Shown in pieces: positions 43,093 through 52,322 of a stretch of DNA of 64,000 nt. The translations under genes were made by a program, and so were the position numbers. Location: NCBI GenBank assembly GCA_963664845.1, contig OY761615.1:4216001-4280000 (forward strand), given 5' to 3'. The number at the start of each line of letters is the position of its first letter. The stretch's first letter is position 1. Under the pieces are notes generated by a model. It was not told where the DNA came from and did not search any database. It saw only the letters and a program-made list of their open reading frames with translations. Source of the stretch: CAIYTF01 sp963664845 (GTDB lineage: Bacteria > Bacteroidota > Ignavibacteria > Ignavibacteriales > Ignavibacteriaceae).

Positions 43093-43992
43093 GTGCAGGC
43101 CATAAATGCAATTATCGTAAAAATAGTCCGGTTAATGCCAAAATCATTGGTTCGGCTTTTCGCTAACAGATACATCGCGGGGGATAAATTGGATGACGCG
43201 GTTGCTTTTGTTAAGAAGCTTAATGCTGACGGCATAATGGCAACACTGGATGTTCTCGGGGAGTCCATCACATCAAAGGAAGAAGCAATAGACGCAAAGG
43301 AAAAGGCTCTGGAAACTCTTTCCGCGATCCACACCCACAAGTTACAATCAAATCTTTCAATCAAACCCACACAATTCGGATTGCTCCTCGATGAGGAATT
43401 TTGCTATCAGCAGGTTCGTGAACTTGTTGAATACGCGAAGAGCATTAATAATTTTGTGCGGCTCGACATGGAAGACTCAACCACAACGGACAAGATAATA
43501 GCTTTGTTTGCCCGTTTGCGCGCAGAGTATAAGAATGTTGGCATCGTGTTCCAGGCGTGCCTGAAACGCACCTATGCCGATGTGGAGATCCTTAATGAGT
43601 TGAACTCAAACTACCGGCTGTGCAAGGGCATCTATATTGAACCCGAAAAAATCTCCTACAAAGGAAAACAGCCCATCAGGGATAATTACCTGAAAGTTTT
43701 GAAACTCATGCTGGAGAACAAACAATACACCGGCATTGCAACCCACGATGAGTTTCTGGTTGACGGTGCACGTGCAATCATCAAAGAACTGGGGATCACG
43801 CCCGATGCGTATGAATTCCAGATGCTGCTCGGTGTGAGAGAAGATCTCAGGCAGAAGATCAGAAAACGCGGCGAAAGACTGCGCGTCTATGTTCCTTTTG
43901 GCAAGGACTGGTATGCTTATTCCATCCGCCGTTTGCAGGAAAATCCCAACATGGCAATGGACATAACCAAAAATCTGTTCAGAATTAATTGA
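43093..43992 (+). CDS. putA/prodh-like: Proline dehydrogenase
   Basis: Flavoenzyme that oxidises proline to pyrroline-5-carboxylate and feeds electrons to the quinone pool. 299 residues from GTG 43093 (TTGGAG upstream), the usual length of monofunctional PRODH. Landmarks: FVRLDMEDSTTTDKII, GIVFQACLKRTYADVEIL, NYRLCKGIYIEPEKISYKGK, YTGIATHDEFLV, YEFQMLLGVREDL and a C-terminal RLRVYVPFGKDWYAYSIRRLQENP. The stop overlaps the tsaD start (TGATG). The repeat cluster in front may carry the promoter. Confidence 0.9.
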   Translation: MQAINAIIVKIVRLMPKSLVRLFANRYIAGDKLDDAVAFVKKLNADGIMATLDVLGESITSKEEAIDAKEKALETLSAIHTHKLQSNLSIKPTQFGLLLDEEFCYQQVRELVEYAKSINNFVRLDMEDSTTTDKIIALFARLRAEYKNVGIVFQACLKRTYADVEILNELNSNYRLCKGIYIEPEKISYKGKQPIRDNYLKVLKLMLENKQYTGIATHDEFLVDGARAIIKELGITPDAYEFQMLLGVREDLRQKIRKRGERLRVYVPFGKDWYAYSIRRLQENPNMAMDITKNLFRIN

Positions 43993-45005
43993 TGAGAGTT
44001 CTCGCGTTCGAATCTTCATGCGATGAAACGTCGGTCGCAATTATAGAGAATGATGTTGTAAAAGCCAACCTGATCTCTTCGCAGGATTTCCACACGCTTT
44101 ATGGCGGTGTTGTGCCCGAACTTTCGAGTCGGGCACACATACAAAGAATTAATCCGTTACTGAAAAACGCCCTCGAAAATGCAAACCTCACGCTGGATGA
44201 TATTGATATTGTTGCAGCCACCGCGGGGCCCGGTCTGATTGGGGCATTGATGATTGGGCTGGTTTATGCAAAGGGACTTGCATATGCAACAGGCAAAAAA
44301 TTTGTTCCGGTGAATCACATCGAAGGGCACATGTTTTCAGGTTTCCTTATGGATAAGAAACCGGAATTCCCGTTCCTGTGTCTGATGGTATCCGGCGGCC
44401 ATTCAATACTGTTCTTTGTTGAATCGTTTACCCGGATAAAACTACTGGGCACCACGGTTGATGATGCCGCCGGTGAGGCGTTTGACAAAGTTGCAAAACT
44501 TATGGGACTCGGTTATCCGGGCGGCCCGATGATACAGAAATACGCGCTGCAGGGAACCGAAGGTGCCATGCTATTTCCCATTGCCCAGGTTCACGGCAGG
44601 TTCGATTTTTCGTTCAGCGGACTTAAAACTTCGGTGTTGCGGCACGTGCAGAAATATAAATCCGCGCATACGGAGCTGCCGGAGCAGGAAAAAGCCGATA
44701 TAGCCTTGGCATTTCAGAATGCGGCAGTTGGTGCCCTGTTGAGGAAAACAAAAAAGGCCATTCAGGAATATCGCCCAGCTTCTCTGACGCTTGTCGGGGG
44801 AGTAGCGGCAAATGCCGCATTGCGCAACGGTATGGTTGCACTGGGAGAGAAATTTCGAATTCCCGCCATCATTCCGGATTTTGATTATTGCGGCGATAAC
44901 GCGGCTATGATAGCATTCCGGGCCAAGACTATCAGCGAAGCCGGCTATGAATATCCATTTGATTACGAAGCATTTCCGTCGTTTAGTTCGCAGTTTCTTG
45001 TATAA
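43992..45005 (+). CDS. tsaD: tRNA threonylcarbamoyladenosine transferase subunit TsaD
   Basis: 337 residues, full length. Catalyses transfer of threonylcarbamoyl to A37 of ANN-decoding tRNAs with TsaB/TsaE. ASKHA-fold landmarks: VLAFESSCDETSVAII, VVPELSSRAHIQRINPLL, HIEGH metal ligand motif (about 110-114), LMVSGGHSILF, GTTVDDAAGEAFDKVAK, PGGP, and a C-terminal GGVAANAALR then DNAAMIAF. A stem-loop follows at 45075. Confidence 0.96.
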   Translation: MRVLAFESSCDETSVAIIENDVVKANLISSQDFHTLYGGVVPELSSRAHIQRINPLLKNALENANLTLDDIDIVAATAGPGLIGALMIGLVYAKGLAYATGKKFVPVNHIEGHMFSGFLMDKKPEFPFLCLMVSGGHSILFFVESFTRIKLLGTTVDDAAGEAFDKVAKLMGLGYPGGPMIQKYALQGTEGAMLFPIAQVHGRFDFSFSGLKTSVLRHVQKYKSAHTELPEQEKADIALAFQNAAVGALLRKTKKAIQEYRPASLTLVGGVAANAALRNGMVALGEKFRIPAIIPDFDYCGDNAAMIAFRAKTISEAGYEYPFDYEAFPSFSSQFLV

Positions 45006-45074
45006 ATCAGATTTCTTCATCTTTCATTTGCTTCAATTACCCTTTAGCAAGTAAATTACCCCTTGAATTTGGAA

Positions 45075-45109
45075 CACTTGGGAGCTTTTGCGAAAAAGCT
45101 TCCCAAGTG
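45075..45109 (+). terminator. Strong stem-loop after tsaD
   Basis: A 15-bp stem with one bulge (CACTTGGGAGCTTTT against AAAAGCTTCCCAAGTG) and a short loop. No T-run follows, so it could be an intrinsic terminator of unusual form or an mRNA-end stabiliser. Confidence 0.55.
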
Positions 45110-45254
45110 CCGGATTATGGAATAAAAACGTACATTTATCACAGGAAAAGCAGCACTGGATTTATTCAAGCAAACTTCTGTTACGCAAAACCCGGACGGG
45201 CAGCAAAAGATAAAATTTTCCGAAATACTCAGCAGGAGACAACTCCTGCTTGTT

Positions 45255-46241
45255 GTGTTGCTGTTTGTGCTTGTTTTCGCCTGGTTGGTGTACGTGTTTT
45301 TCTCTCCCAATTATTATACGGTTGCAGCTCCACACTATTTTGTGCTGCACCGGGGTGAGAACTTCACCGTGCTCACACAACGGCTGAAGAAGGAACACGT
45401 AGTTAAGAACACATTTGTCTTTAAGGTTGCCGGTGTGTTGCTCGGCGGCTCGGCGCGTGTGGTGCCGGGAAAATATGAAATCCCGAATGGGCTCAGCTAT
45501 GTTGCGCTGGCAGAATATTTTATCCTTGGTAAGTGCGATCGGGAAATTGCCGTGCATTTCCCCGATGGCTCCTCCACGGAGATCATAGCAGCAAGACTGG
45601 CTGCGTTGGGCATTTGTCACCGCGATTCGTTCTATGCATTCTATAGGTCGCCGGAGAGCGTGCGACGGTACAAGATTAAAGCCGACAGTCTGATAGGGTA
45701 CCTGATGCCCGGAGATTATACGTTTTACGAGAGAAGCCGTCCCGAGGATGTGGTCGATTCCATGGTGAACAACTTCAACACTTTTTTTGATGAGAGCAAG
45801 GTTGAATTGGCGGAAAATCTGGGACTTTCCAAAAAACAATTGATCACGCTTGCTTCCATCGTGGATGGTGAAACAAGAAAAGTAAGCGAGATGTCAGTTA
45901 TTGCTGGTGTATATCTCAACCGCTTGCGCATTGGCATGAAACTGCAGGCTGATCCGACGCTGCAGTTTGCACGGGGAGGCCCGTGGGGCAGGGTTGACGG
46001 AGCGGCATTGAGGATCAATTCGCCCTATAATACGTACAGGTATCAGGGATTGCCGCCCGGCCCAATAGGAAATCCGGGGAAGGCTGCTATCAATGCCTCG
46101 CTGTTCCCCATGCGGCACGACTATTTGTTCTTCGTGGCCGATGGCACGGGAGGACACACGTTCTCAAAATCCTATACGGAACATAAGAAGAAAGCTTCTT
46201 CCTATATTAACAGAGTTTATGGTCACACAGGTAAAAAATGA
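45255..46241 (+). CDS. mltG: Endolytic murein transglycosylase MltG
   Basis: Inner-membrane lytic transglycosylase (YceG fold) that releases nascent glycan strands. About 328 residues from GTG 45255, which starts within the transmembrane helix (LLFVLVFAWLVYVFFSP). The open frame continues upstream to a stop at 45123, through hydrophobic and basic codons (KFSEILSRRQLL) but without ATG/GTG/TTG, so a non-canonical start such as CTG 45156 is possible. Catalytic region: LITLASIVDGETRKVSEMSVIAGVYLNRLRIGMKLQADPT. Overlaps the next gene by 4 bp. Confidence 0.88.
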   Translation: MLLFVLVFAWLVYVFFSPNYYTVAAPHYFVLHRGENFTVLTQRLKKEHVVKNTFVFKVAGVLLGGSARVVPGKYEIPNGLSYVALAEYFILGKCDREIAVHFPDGSSTEIIAARLAALGICHRDSFYAFYRSPESVRRYKIKADSLIGYLMPGDYTFYERSRPEDVVDSMVNNFNTFFDESKVELAENLGLSKKQLITLASIVDGETRKVSEMSVIAGVYLNRLRIGMKLQADPTLQFARGGPWGRVDGAALRINSPYNTYRYQGLPPGPIGNPGKAAINASLFPMRHDYLFFVADGTGGHTFSKSYTEHKKKASSYINRVYGHTGKK

Positions 46242-47920
46242 AACCGACGAAAATTGTATTATTTATTTGCAGTTGCTTAATCATTTTGCAGGGTTGCGCA
46301 AACCAGCAGGCGCCAAGTGGCGGCGATGTTGACCGGATACCACCAAGAATTGTGCGCTGTTTCCCCGACTCAAATTCCATCGACTTCAAGAAAGACTATG
46401 TCGAATTCAGGTTTTCAAAATATGTCGATAAACGTTCTTTCAGGGACGCGCTGTTCATTTCCCCCACTATTGACGGTGAGATGGATTTTTCATGGAGCGG
46501 GAAGAGCGTTGAGATAACCTTCGAAAAAGGATTCAAACCCAACCGCACCTATAACCTTACCGTCGGCACCGATGTGGTTGACTATTTTGCAAAGAACCGT
46601 ATGGCAAAGTCATACACGCTGACCTTCTCTACCGGCCCCACAATAGATAAAGGTGTAATTGAAGGAATGGTATATGAGGATAAACCCTCCGGTGTTATGG
46701 CATATGCATATATAGCAAGCGATACACTCGATATCACCAAACACAAGCCGGAATATGTGTCACAGGTTGGCGAAAAAGGTGATTTCCGTTTCAACGGTTT
46801 GGCGCCTGCAACCTACCGGGTGTTCGTGGTAAAAGACGATTTCAAAGATTTTCTGTTCCATCCGGAAAAGAATTTGATCGGTGTCCCTTCCCGTGATGTT
46901 ACGATTTCTGCAACGGATACGTTATACACGGGGCTGCACTATTTCCTGACTCAAATTGATACGGTGAAACCAAGGCTGGTAAGCGCCAACATGACGGATC
47001 GCTTTCACGTGCTTGCCGGTTTTTCCGAGGAACCGGATGTGACCAGGCTTGGGCTGGACAATTTTTCCATCATTGATTCAACCCGGGGGAAGACCTTTAA
47101 ACCGGTGTATGCTTTCAAAGGAAAGGCAAAGCCAACGGAATATGTTCTCACGGTTTCAGAACCGTTTTCCGATTCCAATAAAGTATATCTTAAGGCTGAA
47201 CATGTTTTTGACAAAGCGGGGAATGGAACAGCAGTTGATTTTGCATCGGTGCTGACCAATCAAAAAGGAGATACATCTGCGCCTCAGCTTATCAGGCTCG
47301 ATCCGCCAAACAGGGCCATTGACCAGCCGCTGGACACGGCGCATATGGTGTTTGGTTTTGATGACGGCTTCGCGGTTGATTCGCTGAAGTCATCAATAGC
47401 AATGACCGACACGACGAAAAACACTGTCCCCATTAAAATTGTGAAGATAGACGATGCTGCATTCAGTGTAACCCCGGCACAAAAACTGAAGTCGAACACG
47501 ATTTATAAGATCACGTTCCCGTTCAATAAGGTTCGCGACAAAGCAGGCAACAGCATCGATTCGCTGTACGAATACCGTTTCACCACTGCAAACGATTTGG
47601 ACAATACCGGCGTGCACGGAAAACTCACGGGATTTGATGAAACGAAAAATCCCACGCTTGTGCTGAGCAGCCTGGAGAACGCTCACTTTGTGTATATAAC
47701 GCTGCCCGGCAGGGAAGGCGTGTTTAATTTTGACAAGATCAAACCGGGGAAATATAAACTGTACTGTTTTTATGATATCAACAAAAATGGTGTCTGCGAT
47801 GTCGGATTCCCGGCACCCTTTAAGCCTGCAGAACAATTCACGTTCATGGCAGATACCATCAGCGCACCCGCGCGCTGGGCAGTTACAGATGTTGCATTTG
47901 ATGTCAGCGGGATGAAATAA
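46238..47920 (+). CDS. Ig-like (Big_5) domain lipoprotein
   Basis: 560 residues. Signal peptide ending in ILQGC, a lipobox. Ig-like modules follow: RIPPRIVRCFPDSNSIDFKKDYVEFRFSKYVDKRSFRDALFISPTIDGEMDFSWSGKSVEITFEKGFKPNRTYNLTVG (about 33-130) and a later homologous stretch at 330-430 with SNTIYKITFPFNKVRDKAGN. This family of Bacteroidota outer-membrane lipoproteins is of unknown role, perhaps in surface architecture. Start overlaps mltG by 4 bp, so it is cotranscribed. Confidence 0.85.
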   Translation: MKPTKIVLFICSCLIILQGCANQQAPSGGDVDRIPPRIVRCFPDSNSIDFKKDYVEFRFSKYVDKRSFRDALFISPTIDGEMDFSWSGKSVEITFEKGFKPNRTYNLTVGTDVVDYFAKNRMAKSYTLTFSTGPTIDKGVIEGMVYEDKPSGVMAYAYIASDTLDITKHKPEYVSQVGEKGDFRFNGLAPATYRVFVVKDDFKDFLFHPEKNLIGVPSRDVTISATDTLYTGLHYFLTQIDTVKPRLVSANMTDRFHVLAGFSEEPDVTRLGLDNFSIIDSTRGKTFKPVYAFKGKAKPTEYVLTVSEPFSDSNKVYLKAEHVFDKAGNGTAVDFASVLTNQKGDTSAPQLIRLDPPNRAIDQPLDTAHMVFGFDDGFAVDSLKSSIAMTDTTKNTVPIKIVKIDDAAFSVTPAQKLKSNTIYKITFPFNKVRDKAGNSIDSLYEYRFTTANDLDNTGVHGKLTGFDETKNPTLVLSSLENAHFVYITLPGREGVFNFDKIKPGKYKLYCFYDINKNGVCDVGFPAPFKPAEQFTFMADTISAPARWAVTDVAFDVSGMK

Positions 47921-48151
47921 CAGTGGGAATGAATGATCCATTGGCTGAAGCTCATGGCAAGTCAATGGGAATCGTCGCATAACATGAGCTGCTGACCGAA
48001 ATAATGACACGGTAGCTGGTGTTGGTGTTACAGAATTAAGAAGCAAAGCAGTGATTTGCTGATTAGCAGATTACTCTTTGCAACAAGGACTCAGGTGAGT
48101 TTACAATATTATAAATTATTGTTTGCAGAATTAAATATGAAAAGGTGAGAT

Positions 48152-50227
48152 ATGAAAAAATCGATTATTGCATTTCTTATTCTGGGCGTTTTTACCACCG
48201 CCTACCCGCAATGGCAGCAAACCAATGGGCCTATTGGCGACGACGTAACAGCTTTTGCCGTACGTGGCATGAATATTTTTGCTGGGACAAATGGTGGTGT
48301 TTTTCTGTCCACAAACAACGGCTCCAGTTGGGCAGCAGTCATCAATGGTTTGACAACCACTAACGTACTGGCTCTTTCTGTTAGCGGCACTAATCTAATT
48401 GCAGGAACCAGTGCCGGTGCCTTTCTTTCCACTAACAATGGTACTAATTGGGAAGCGATCAATAATGGGCTGATGAGCTTTGGTGTTCATGCACTTTCGG
48501 TCAGTGGTACTAATCTTTTTGCCGGAACATATGGTGGCGGTGTCTTTCTTTCCACTGACAATGGCACAAATTGGGCAGCAGTCAACAATGGTTTGACAAA
48601 CACTACTGTTCTGACTCTTTTAGTCAGTGGCACTAATCTTTTTGCAGGAACCTGGGGTGGCGTCTTTCTTTCCACTGACAATGGCACTAATTGGACAGCA
48701 GTCAACAATGGTTTGACGAACACGGCTGTAAGAGCTCTTTCTATAAGTGGCACTAATCTCTTTGCAGGAACTAATGGCGGTGTCTTTCTTTCCACGAACA
48801 ACGGCACTAATTGGAAAGCGGTCAGCAATGGTTTAAAGAATAGCTATGTATATGCTCTCACAGTCACTGGTGCTAATCTTTTTGCAGGAACATTTGGTGG
48901 CGGTGTCTTTCTTTCCACAAACAACGGCACCAGCTGGACCGCGGTCAACGAGGGGTTGACTACCGGTATGGTTATAAGTCTTTCCTTCATTGGCTCGTAT
49001 ATTTTTGCCGGAGCTTATGGTGATGGTGGCATCTTTCGTTCTACTGATAACGGTGCTAACTGGACCACGGTTAGAAATGGTTTAACGTACACTAAGGTAC
49101 TGGCTCTTTGCATCATCGACAATAATCTTTTTGCTGGAACTTCTGGTGGCGGTGTCTTCCTCTCCCCGGATAATTGCACTAGTTGGATGGCAGTTAACCC
49201 TGATTTGACGACCACTGAATTGACGACCACTAACGTATTGTCTCTTTTTGTCAGTGGCACGAACCTCTTTGCAGGAACGAATAACCACGGTGTCTATCTT
49301 TCTACGAACAACGGTATAAGTTGGACAGCGGTCAACAATGGCCTGACGAACACTTGTGTATATGCTATTTCGGTTAGCGGTAAGAATCTTTATGCAGGAA
49401 CCAAAGGCGGTGTCTTTTTTTCAACTGACAATGGCTCAAACTGGCTAGCTGTCAACAATGGTTTAACGAACACTGCTGTATCTACTCTTTCCGTCTGCGG
49501 CACCAATCTCTTCGCAGGGACCAGGGGCGGTGGTGTCTTTCTTTCCACTGACAATGGTACCAGTTGGACAGCGGTTAACAATGGTTTGGCGAACGGTACT
49601 GTTCTTTCTCTTTCCGTTAGCGGCACTAATCTTTTTGCAGGAACCTTGGGTGACGGTGTCTTTCTTTCTACTGACAATGGCACTAGTTGGAGAGCTGCCA
49701 ATAATGGTTTGACGAGCACTTATGTATATGCTCTTACTGTCAGCGGCCCTAATCTTTTTGCAGGAACTAATGCAGGAGCCTTTCTTTCCACTGACAACGG
49801 GACCAATTGGACAGCGGTCAACAATGGTTTAATAAAAACCAGTATCATGGCTTTCTCTGTCAGCGGCACTAATCTAATTGCAGGAACATATGACTATGGT
49901 GTTTGGACACGCCCTCTGGCTGAAATGATAACCGGTGTAGACGACAAAACCAATCCAAAACCATTAGCGTTTTCTCTTCAACAGAATTATCCAAACCCGT
50001 TCAACCCTTCAACAAAGATTGAATATACCCTGCCAACCGCTTCAAAGATCACCGTGAATGTCTATTCGGTAACAGGTGAGTTGGTTGCCAACGTGATGGA
50101 TGGCTTTCAATCTGCCGGCAGCCATGCAGTTTCGTTTAATGGCAATGGACTTCCCAGCGGAATGTATATTTACCGGATTTCTGCCGGTGAATTTGTGCAG
50201 AGTCGGAAGATGATTTTGCTGAAGTGA
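48152..50227 (+). CDS. Secreted beta-propeller protein with 13 repeats and T9SS sorting domain
   Basis: 691 residues. Signal peptide MKKSIIAFLILGVFTTAYPQ. Thirteen copies of a module with the core GVFLSTDNGTNWTAVNNGL (spaced about 40 residues) cover residues 35-600, each with the Asp-box-like pattern (S/T-x-N/D-G-x-x-W) of sialidase/BNR beta-propellers. The C-terminus is a type A T9SS sorting domain starting NYPNPFNPSTKIEYTLP. Repeat DNA copies are very similar, pointing to recent expansion or concerted evolution. Probably a surface-displayed adhesin- or binding-type protein; no enzyme residues recognised. Confidence 0.82.
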   Translation: MKKSIIAFLILGVFTTAYPQWQQTNGPIGDDVTAFAVRGMNIFAGTNGGVFLSTNNGSSWAAVINGLTTTNVLALSVSGTNLIAGTSAGAFLSTNNGTNWEAINNGLMSFGVHALSVSGTNLFAGTYGGGVFLSTDNGTNWAAVNNGLTNTTVLTLLVSGTNLFAGTWGGVFLSTDNGTNWTAVNNGLTNTAVRALSISGTNLFAGTNGGVFLSTNNGTNWKAVSNGLKNSYVYALTVTGANLFAGTFGGGVFLSTNNGTSWTAVNEGLTTGMVISLSFIGSYIFAGAYGDGGIFRSTDNGANWTTVRNGLTYTKVLALCIIDNNLFAGTSGGGVFLSPDNCTSWMAVNPDLTTTELTTTNVLSLFVSGTNLFAGTNNHGVYLSTNNGISWTAVNNGLTNTCVYAISVSGKNLYAGTKGGVFFSTDNGSNWLAVNNGLTNTAVSTLSVCGTNLFAGTRGGGVFLSTDNGTSWTAVNNGLANGTVLSLSVSGTNLFAGTLGDGVFLSTDNGTSWRAANNGLTSTYVYALTVSGPNLFAGTNAGAFLSTDNGTNWTAVNNGLIKTSIMAFSVSGTNLIAGTYDYGVWTRPLAEMITGVDDKTNPKPLAFSLQQNYPNPFNPSTKIEYTLPTASKITVNVYSVTGELVANVMDGFQSAGSHAVSFNGNGLPSGMYIYRISAGEFVQSRKMILLK

Positions 50228-50250
50228 TCTTGGGCCGAACTGGTTTATTG

Positions 50251-50286
50251 AGAAGGCTGTCTTTGAAAAGGGCAGCCTTCTTTGTG
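50251..50286 (+). terminator. Rho-independent terminator after the propeller gene
   Basis: Stem AGAAGGCTG (50251-50259) pairs with CAGCCTTCT (50273-50281), followed by a TTTG-rich tail. Confidence 0.7.
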
Positions 50287-50527
50287 ACAATAAGAGATAA
50301 AGGGAAGTTACAGAACAGTTTGGGATGAATTCATCCTGTTGGAATAAGGTTATTTCCGCGGCGCAACACTGGTGAGCAAGCCAATCCTGTATAATTAGCG
50401 CTTTGAAGTCTCCTCTTCTTCAGGCAATGATGTCAACTTAATAAATTTTTGCCGCTTTCCCTTTGGAATATCTCACATAGAGACCACAGTTGCAGCACTT
50501 TTAGCCACCAATAATGCGGATATTCTA
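50287..50527. other. Intergenic region, nothing recognised
   Basis: About 240 bp up to a dispersed repeat and then 120 bp before the TetR gene. No coding frame or RNA structure seen beyond the listed features. Confidence 0.35.
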
Positions 50528-50565
50528 CTCCCCTCTCTTTTCAAGAGAGGGGCTGGGGGTGAGTT
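50528..50565. repeat. Palindromic element CCCCTCTCTTTT, second copy
   Basis: Matches 41936-41972, including the AAGAGAGGGG arm and the following G-rich stretch ending in TGAG. Confidence 0.6.
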
Positions 50566-50654
50566 ATTTTTACCGGATTCCTCTCAGTTGCCACCCTTGT
50601 CCCTGTGGTCAAAAATAAATCCCTTTCTCCATCAATGTATTTTCCCTAATTTTC

Positions 50655-50675
50655 GACCATTCAAGTAAAATAGTC
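50655..50675 (+). promoter_or_regulatory. Candidate TetR operator
   Basis: GACCATT...AATAGTC forms an imperfect 21-bp dyad 12 bp before the TetR start. Binding is inferred from position only. Confidence 0.3.
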
Positions 50676-50687
50676 AAAAAATGGAAT

Positions 50688-51302
50688 ATGCCCATGGCAG
50701 ACAAAAACGCGGTTAAAACAAATACGATCATCTTGGCGGCAAAAGAACGCTTCGCACGATTCGGCTATCCAAAGGTGACTATGGATGAAATAGCCGCTGA
50801 CGTGGAACTGGGGAAAGCCTCGCTCTACTATTATTTCCCCACAAAGGAAGATCTGTTCCACGCGGTCATAAAAAGTGAACAGGAAGAGCTGACCCGGGAT
50901 CTGCAAACCATTCTTGACCGGAAGTGCACCGCCACACACAAGCTGATGCTCTATGTGGAGATGCGCCTGGGGTATTTTCACAAACTTATGAATCTTGGGT
51001 CAATCAGTTTCCACTCCTTTACCGGTGTCAACACGCTCTACGCCAAGTTGTTTCAGGAACTGGAAAAACAGGAATTTGAACTGCTTGAAAAGATTGTTGA
51101 AATGGGAATAGTCTCCGGTGAATTCGATCCCAAAACCTGTAAGCGGACACTGAAGGTTTTTCTGCATATGCTTCACGGGCTGCGGCTTCGTTTTATGAAA
51201 TCAACGGGAGCGGTTTTCACCGATGAATCCAGAAAAGAACTTGAATCAGAAATGATCGTTGCAGCGGAGATTTATATACGCAGCATTAAAGCTCATAAAT
51301 GA
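50688..51302 (+). CDS. TetR-family transcriptional regulator
   Basis: 204 residues. N-terminal HTH: IILAAKERFARFGYPKVTMDEIAADVELGKASLYYYFPTKEDLFHAVIKSE, then an all-helical ligand-binding domain that includes RLGYFHKLMNLGSISFHS. It starts the operon with an EmrA/EmrB/TolC-type efflux pump (38 bp to the next gene) and probably represses it in the absence of an inducer. Confidence 0.9.
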   Translation: MPMADKNAVKTNTIILAAKERFARFGYPKVTMDEIAADVELGKASLYYYFPTKEDLFHAVIKSEQEELTRDLQTILDRKCTATHKLMLYVEMRLGYFHKLMNLGSISFHSFTGVNTLYAKLFQELEKQEFELLEKIVEMGIVSGEFDPKTCKRTLKVFLHMLHGLRLRFMKSTGAVFTDESRKELESEMIVAAEIYIRSIKAHK

Positions 51303-51339
51303 AATTATTATAGAATCAGGATTATAAAGGTTTAGTTAC

Positions 51340-52314
51340 ATGTCAGAAAAAGAATTGGATCCTCTCGGCAACGAGATACTGCAAAAACCAGAGGACAAGG
51401 AAGCAAATTCGCCATTTTACAGGAAGAAACGGTTTTGGATACCGCTGTTCCTGCTCATAGTGGCCATTGTTGGCGGGTACCAGTGGTACAAGGGAACATT
51501 GGGATATATATCATCCGATGATGCATTCATCGATGCTGACCGCATGGCAGTCAGTTCGAAAATCCTCGGAAGAGTTATCAAACTCTATGCAACAGACGGA
51601 GACACCGTAAAAGCGGGTCAGGTTTTAGTTCGTATTGATTCCACCGATCTGATCAGCCAGAAAAACCAGGCGGTTGCAGCATTGAATCTGGCCAATGAGA
51701 GCATCCCGCTCAGCAAGATCAACATTGCCAAAGCAACTGAAGATTTTGAACGGGCAAAAATACAGATCAGGAAGAACATTATTACCAAAGAACAATACGA
51801 CCATGCCCAGAAGGCACTGGAGGCCGCCAATGCCGAACTGAACATCAATAAGTCTAAGATCGAATCGGCCAAGGCGCAGTTGGATGTGATCTCAACTCAG
51901 TTGAAAAATACGACTATCTGTGCACCTATGGATGGGGTCGTGGCAAAACGTTGGATACTCGAAGGAAATGTGGTGCAGCCCGGAGAGCCAATTTATTCTG
52001 TGTATAATATGCAGGAAGTATGGGTTACAGCTGATCTTGAGGAAACAGATCTGGGACAGTTGCGGATAGGCGACAACGTGTCTATAACTGTTGATTCCTA
52101 TGCCGACAAAACATTCTCCGGGAAGATACTGAAATTGGGCACCAACACTGCATCGCAATTTTCTCTTATTCCGCCGAGCAATGCATCGGGCAATTTCACA
52201 AAGGTTACTCAGCGTATCCCCGTGAAAATTTCAATTGATCCCACAGTAAACGGAAAGAAAGTTCTGTTGCTGCCGGGAATGTCGGTTGAAATAAAAATCA
52301 AGACCAGGGAGTAA
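51340..52314 (+). CDS. emrA-like: HlyD/EmrA-family membrane fusion protein
   Basis: 324 residues. One N-terminal transmembrane helix (FWIPLFLLIVAIVGGYQWYKG), a lipoyl/barrel-sandwich domain (AVSSKILGRVIKLYATDGDTVKAGQVLVRID), an alpha-hairpin (about 115-190) and beta-barrel domains including TICAPMDGVVAKRWILEGNVVQPGEPIYSV. It bridges the inner-membrane transporter and outer-membrane channel of the efflux pump encoded by the next two genes. Confidence 0.9.
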   Translation: MSEKELDPLGNEILQKPEDKEANSPFYRKKRFWIPLFLLIVAIVGGYQWYKGTLGYISSDDAFIDADRMAVSSKILGRVIKLYATDGDTVKAGQVLVRIDSTDLISQKNQAVAALNLANESIPLSKINIAKATEDFERAKIQIRKNIITKEQYDHAQKALEAANAELNINKSKIESAKAQLDVISTQLKNTTICAPMDGVVAKRWILEGNVVQPGEPIYSVYNMQEVWVTADLEETDLGQLRIGDNVSITVDSYADKTFSGKILKLGTNTASQFSLIPPSNASGNFTKVTQRIPVKISIDPTVNGKKVLLLPGMSVEIKIKTRE

Positions 52315-52322
52315 GTGATACT

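Noticed and set aside
48152..50227. CRISPR-like array from regular repeats
   Set aside because: The repeats are in-frame protein modules with period near 120-125 bp and no spacers of array type; no cas genes.
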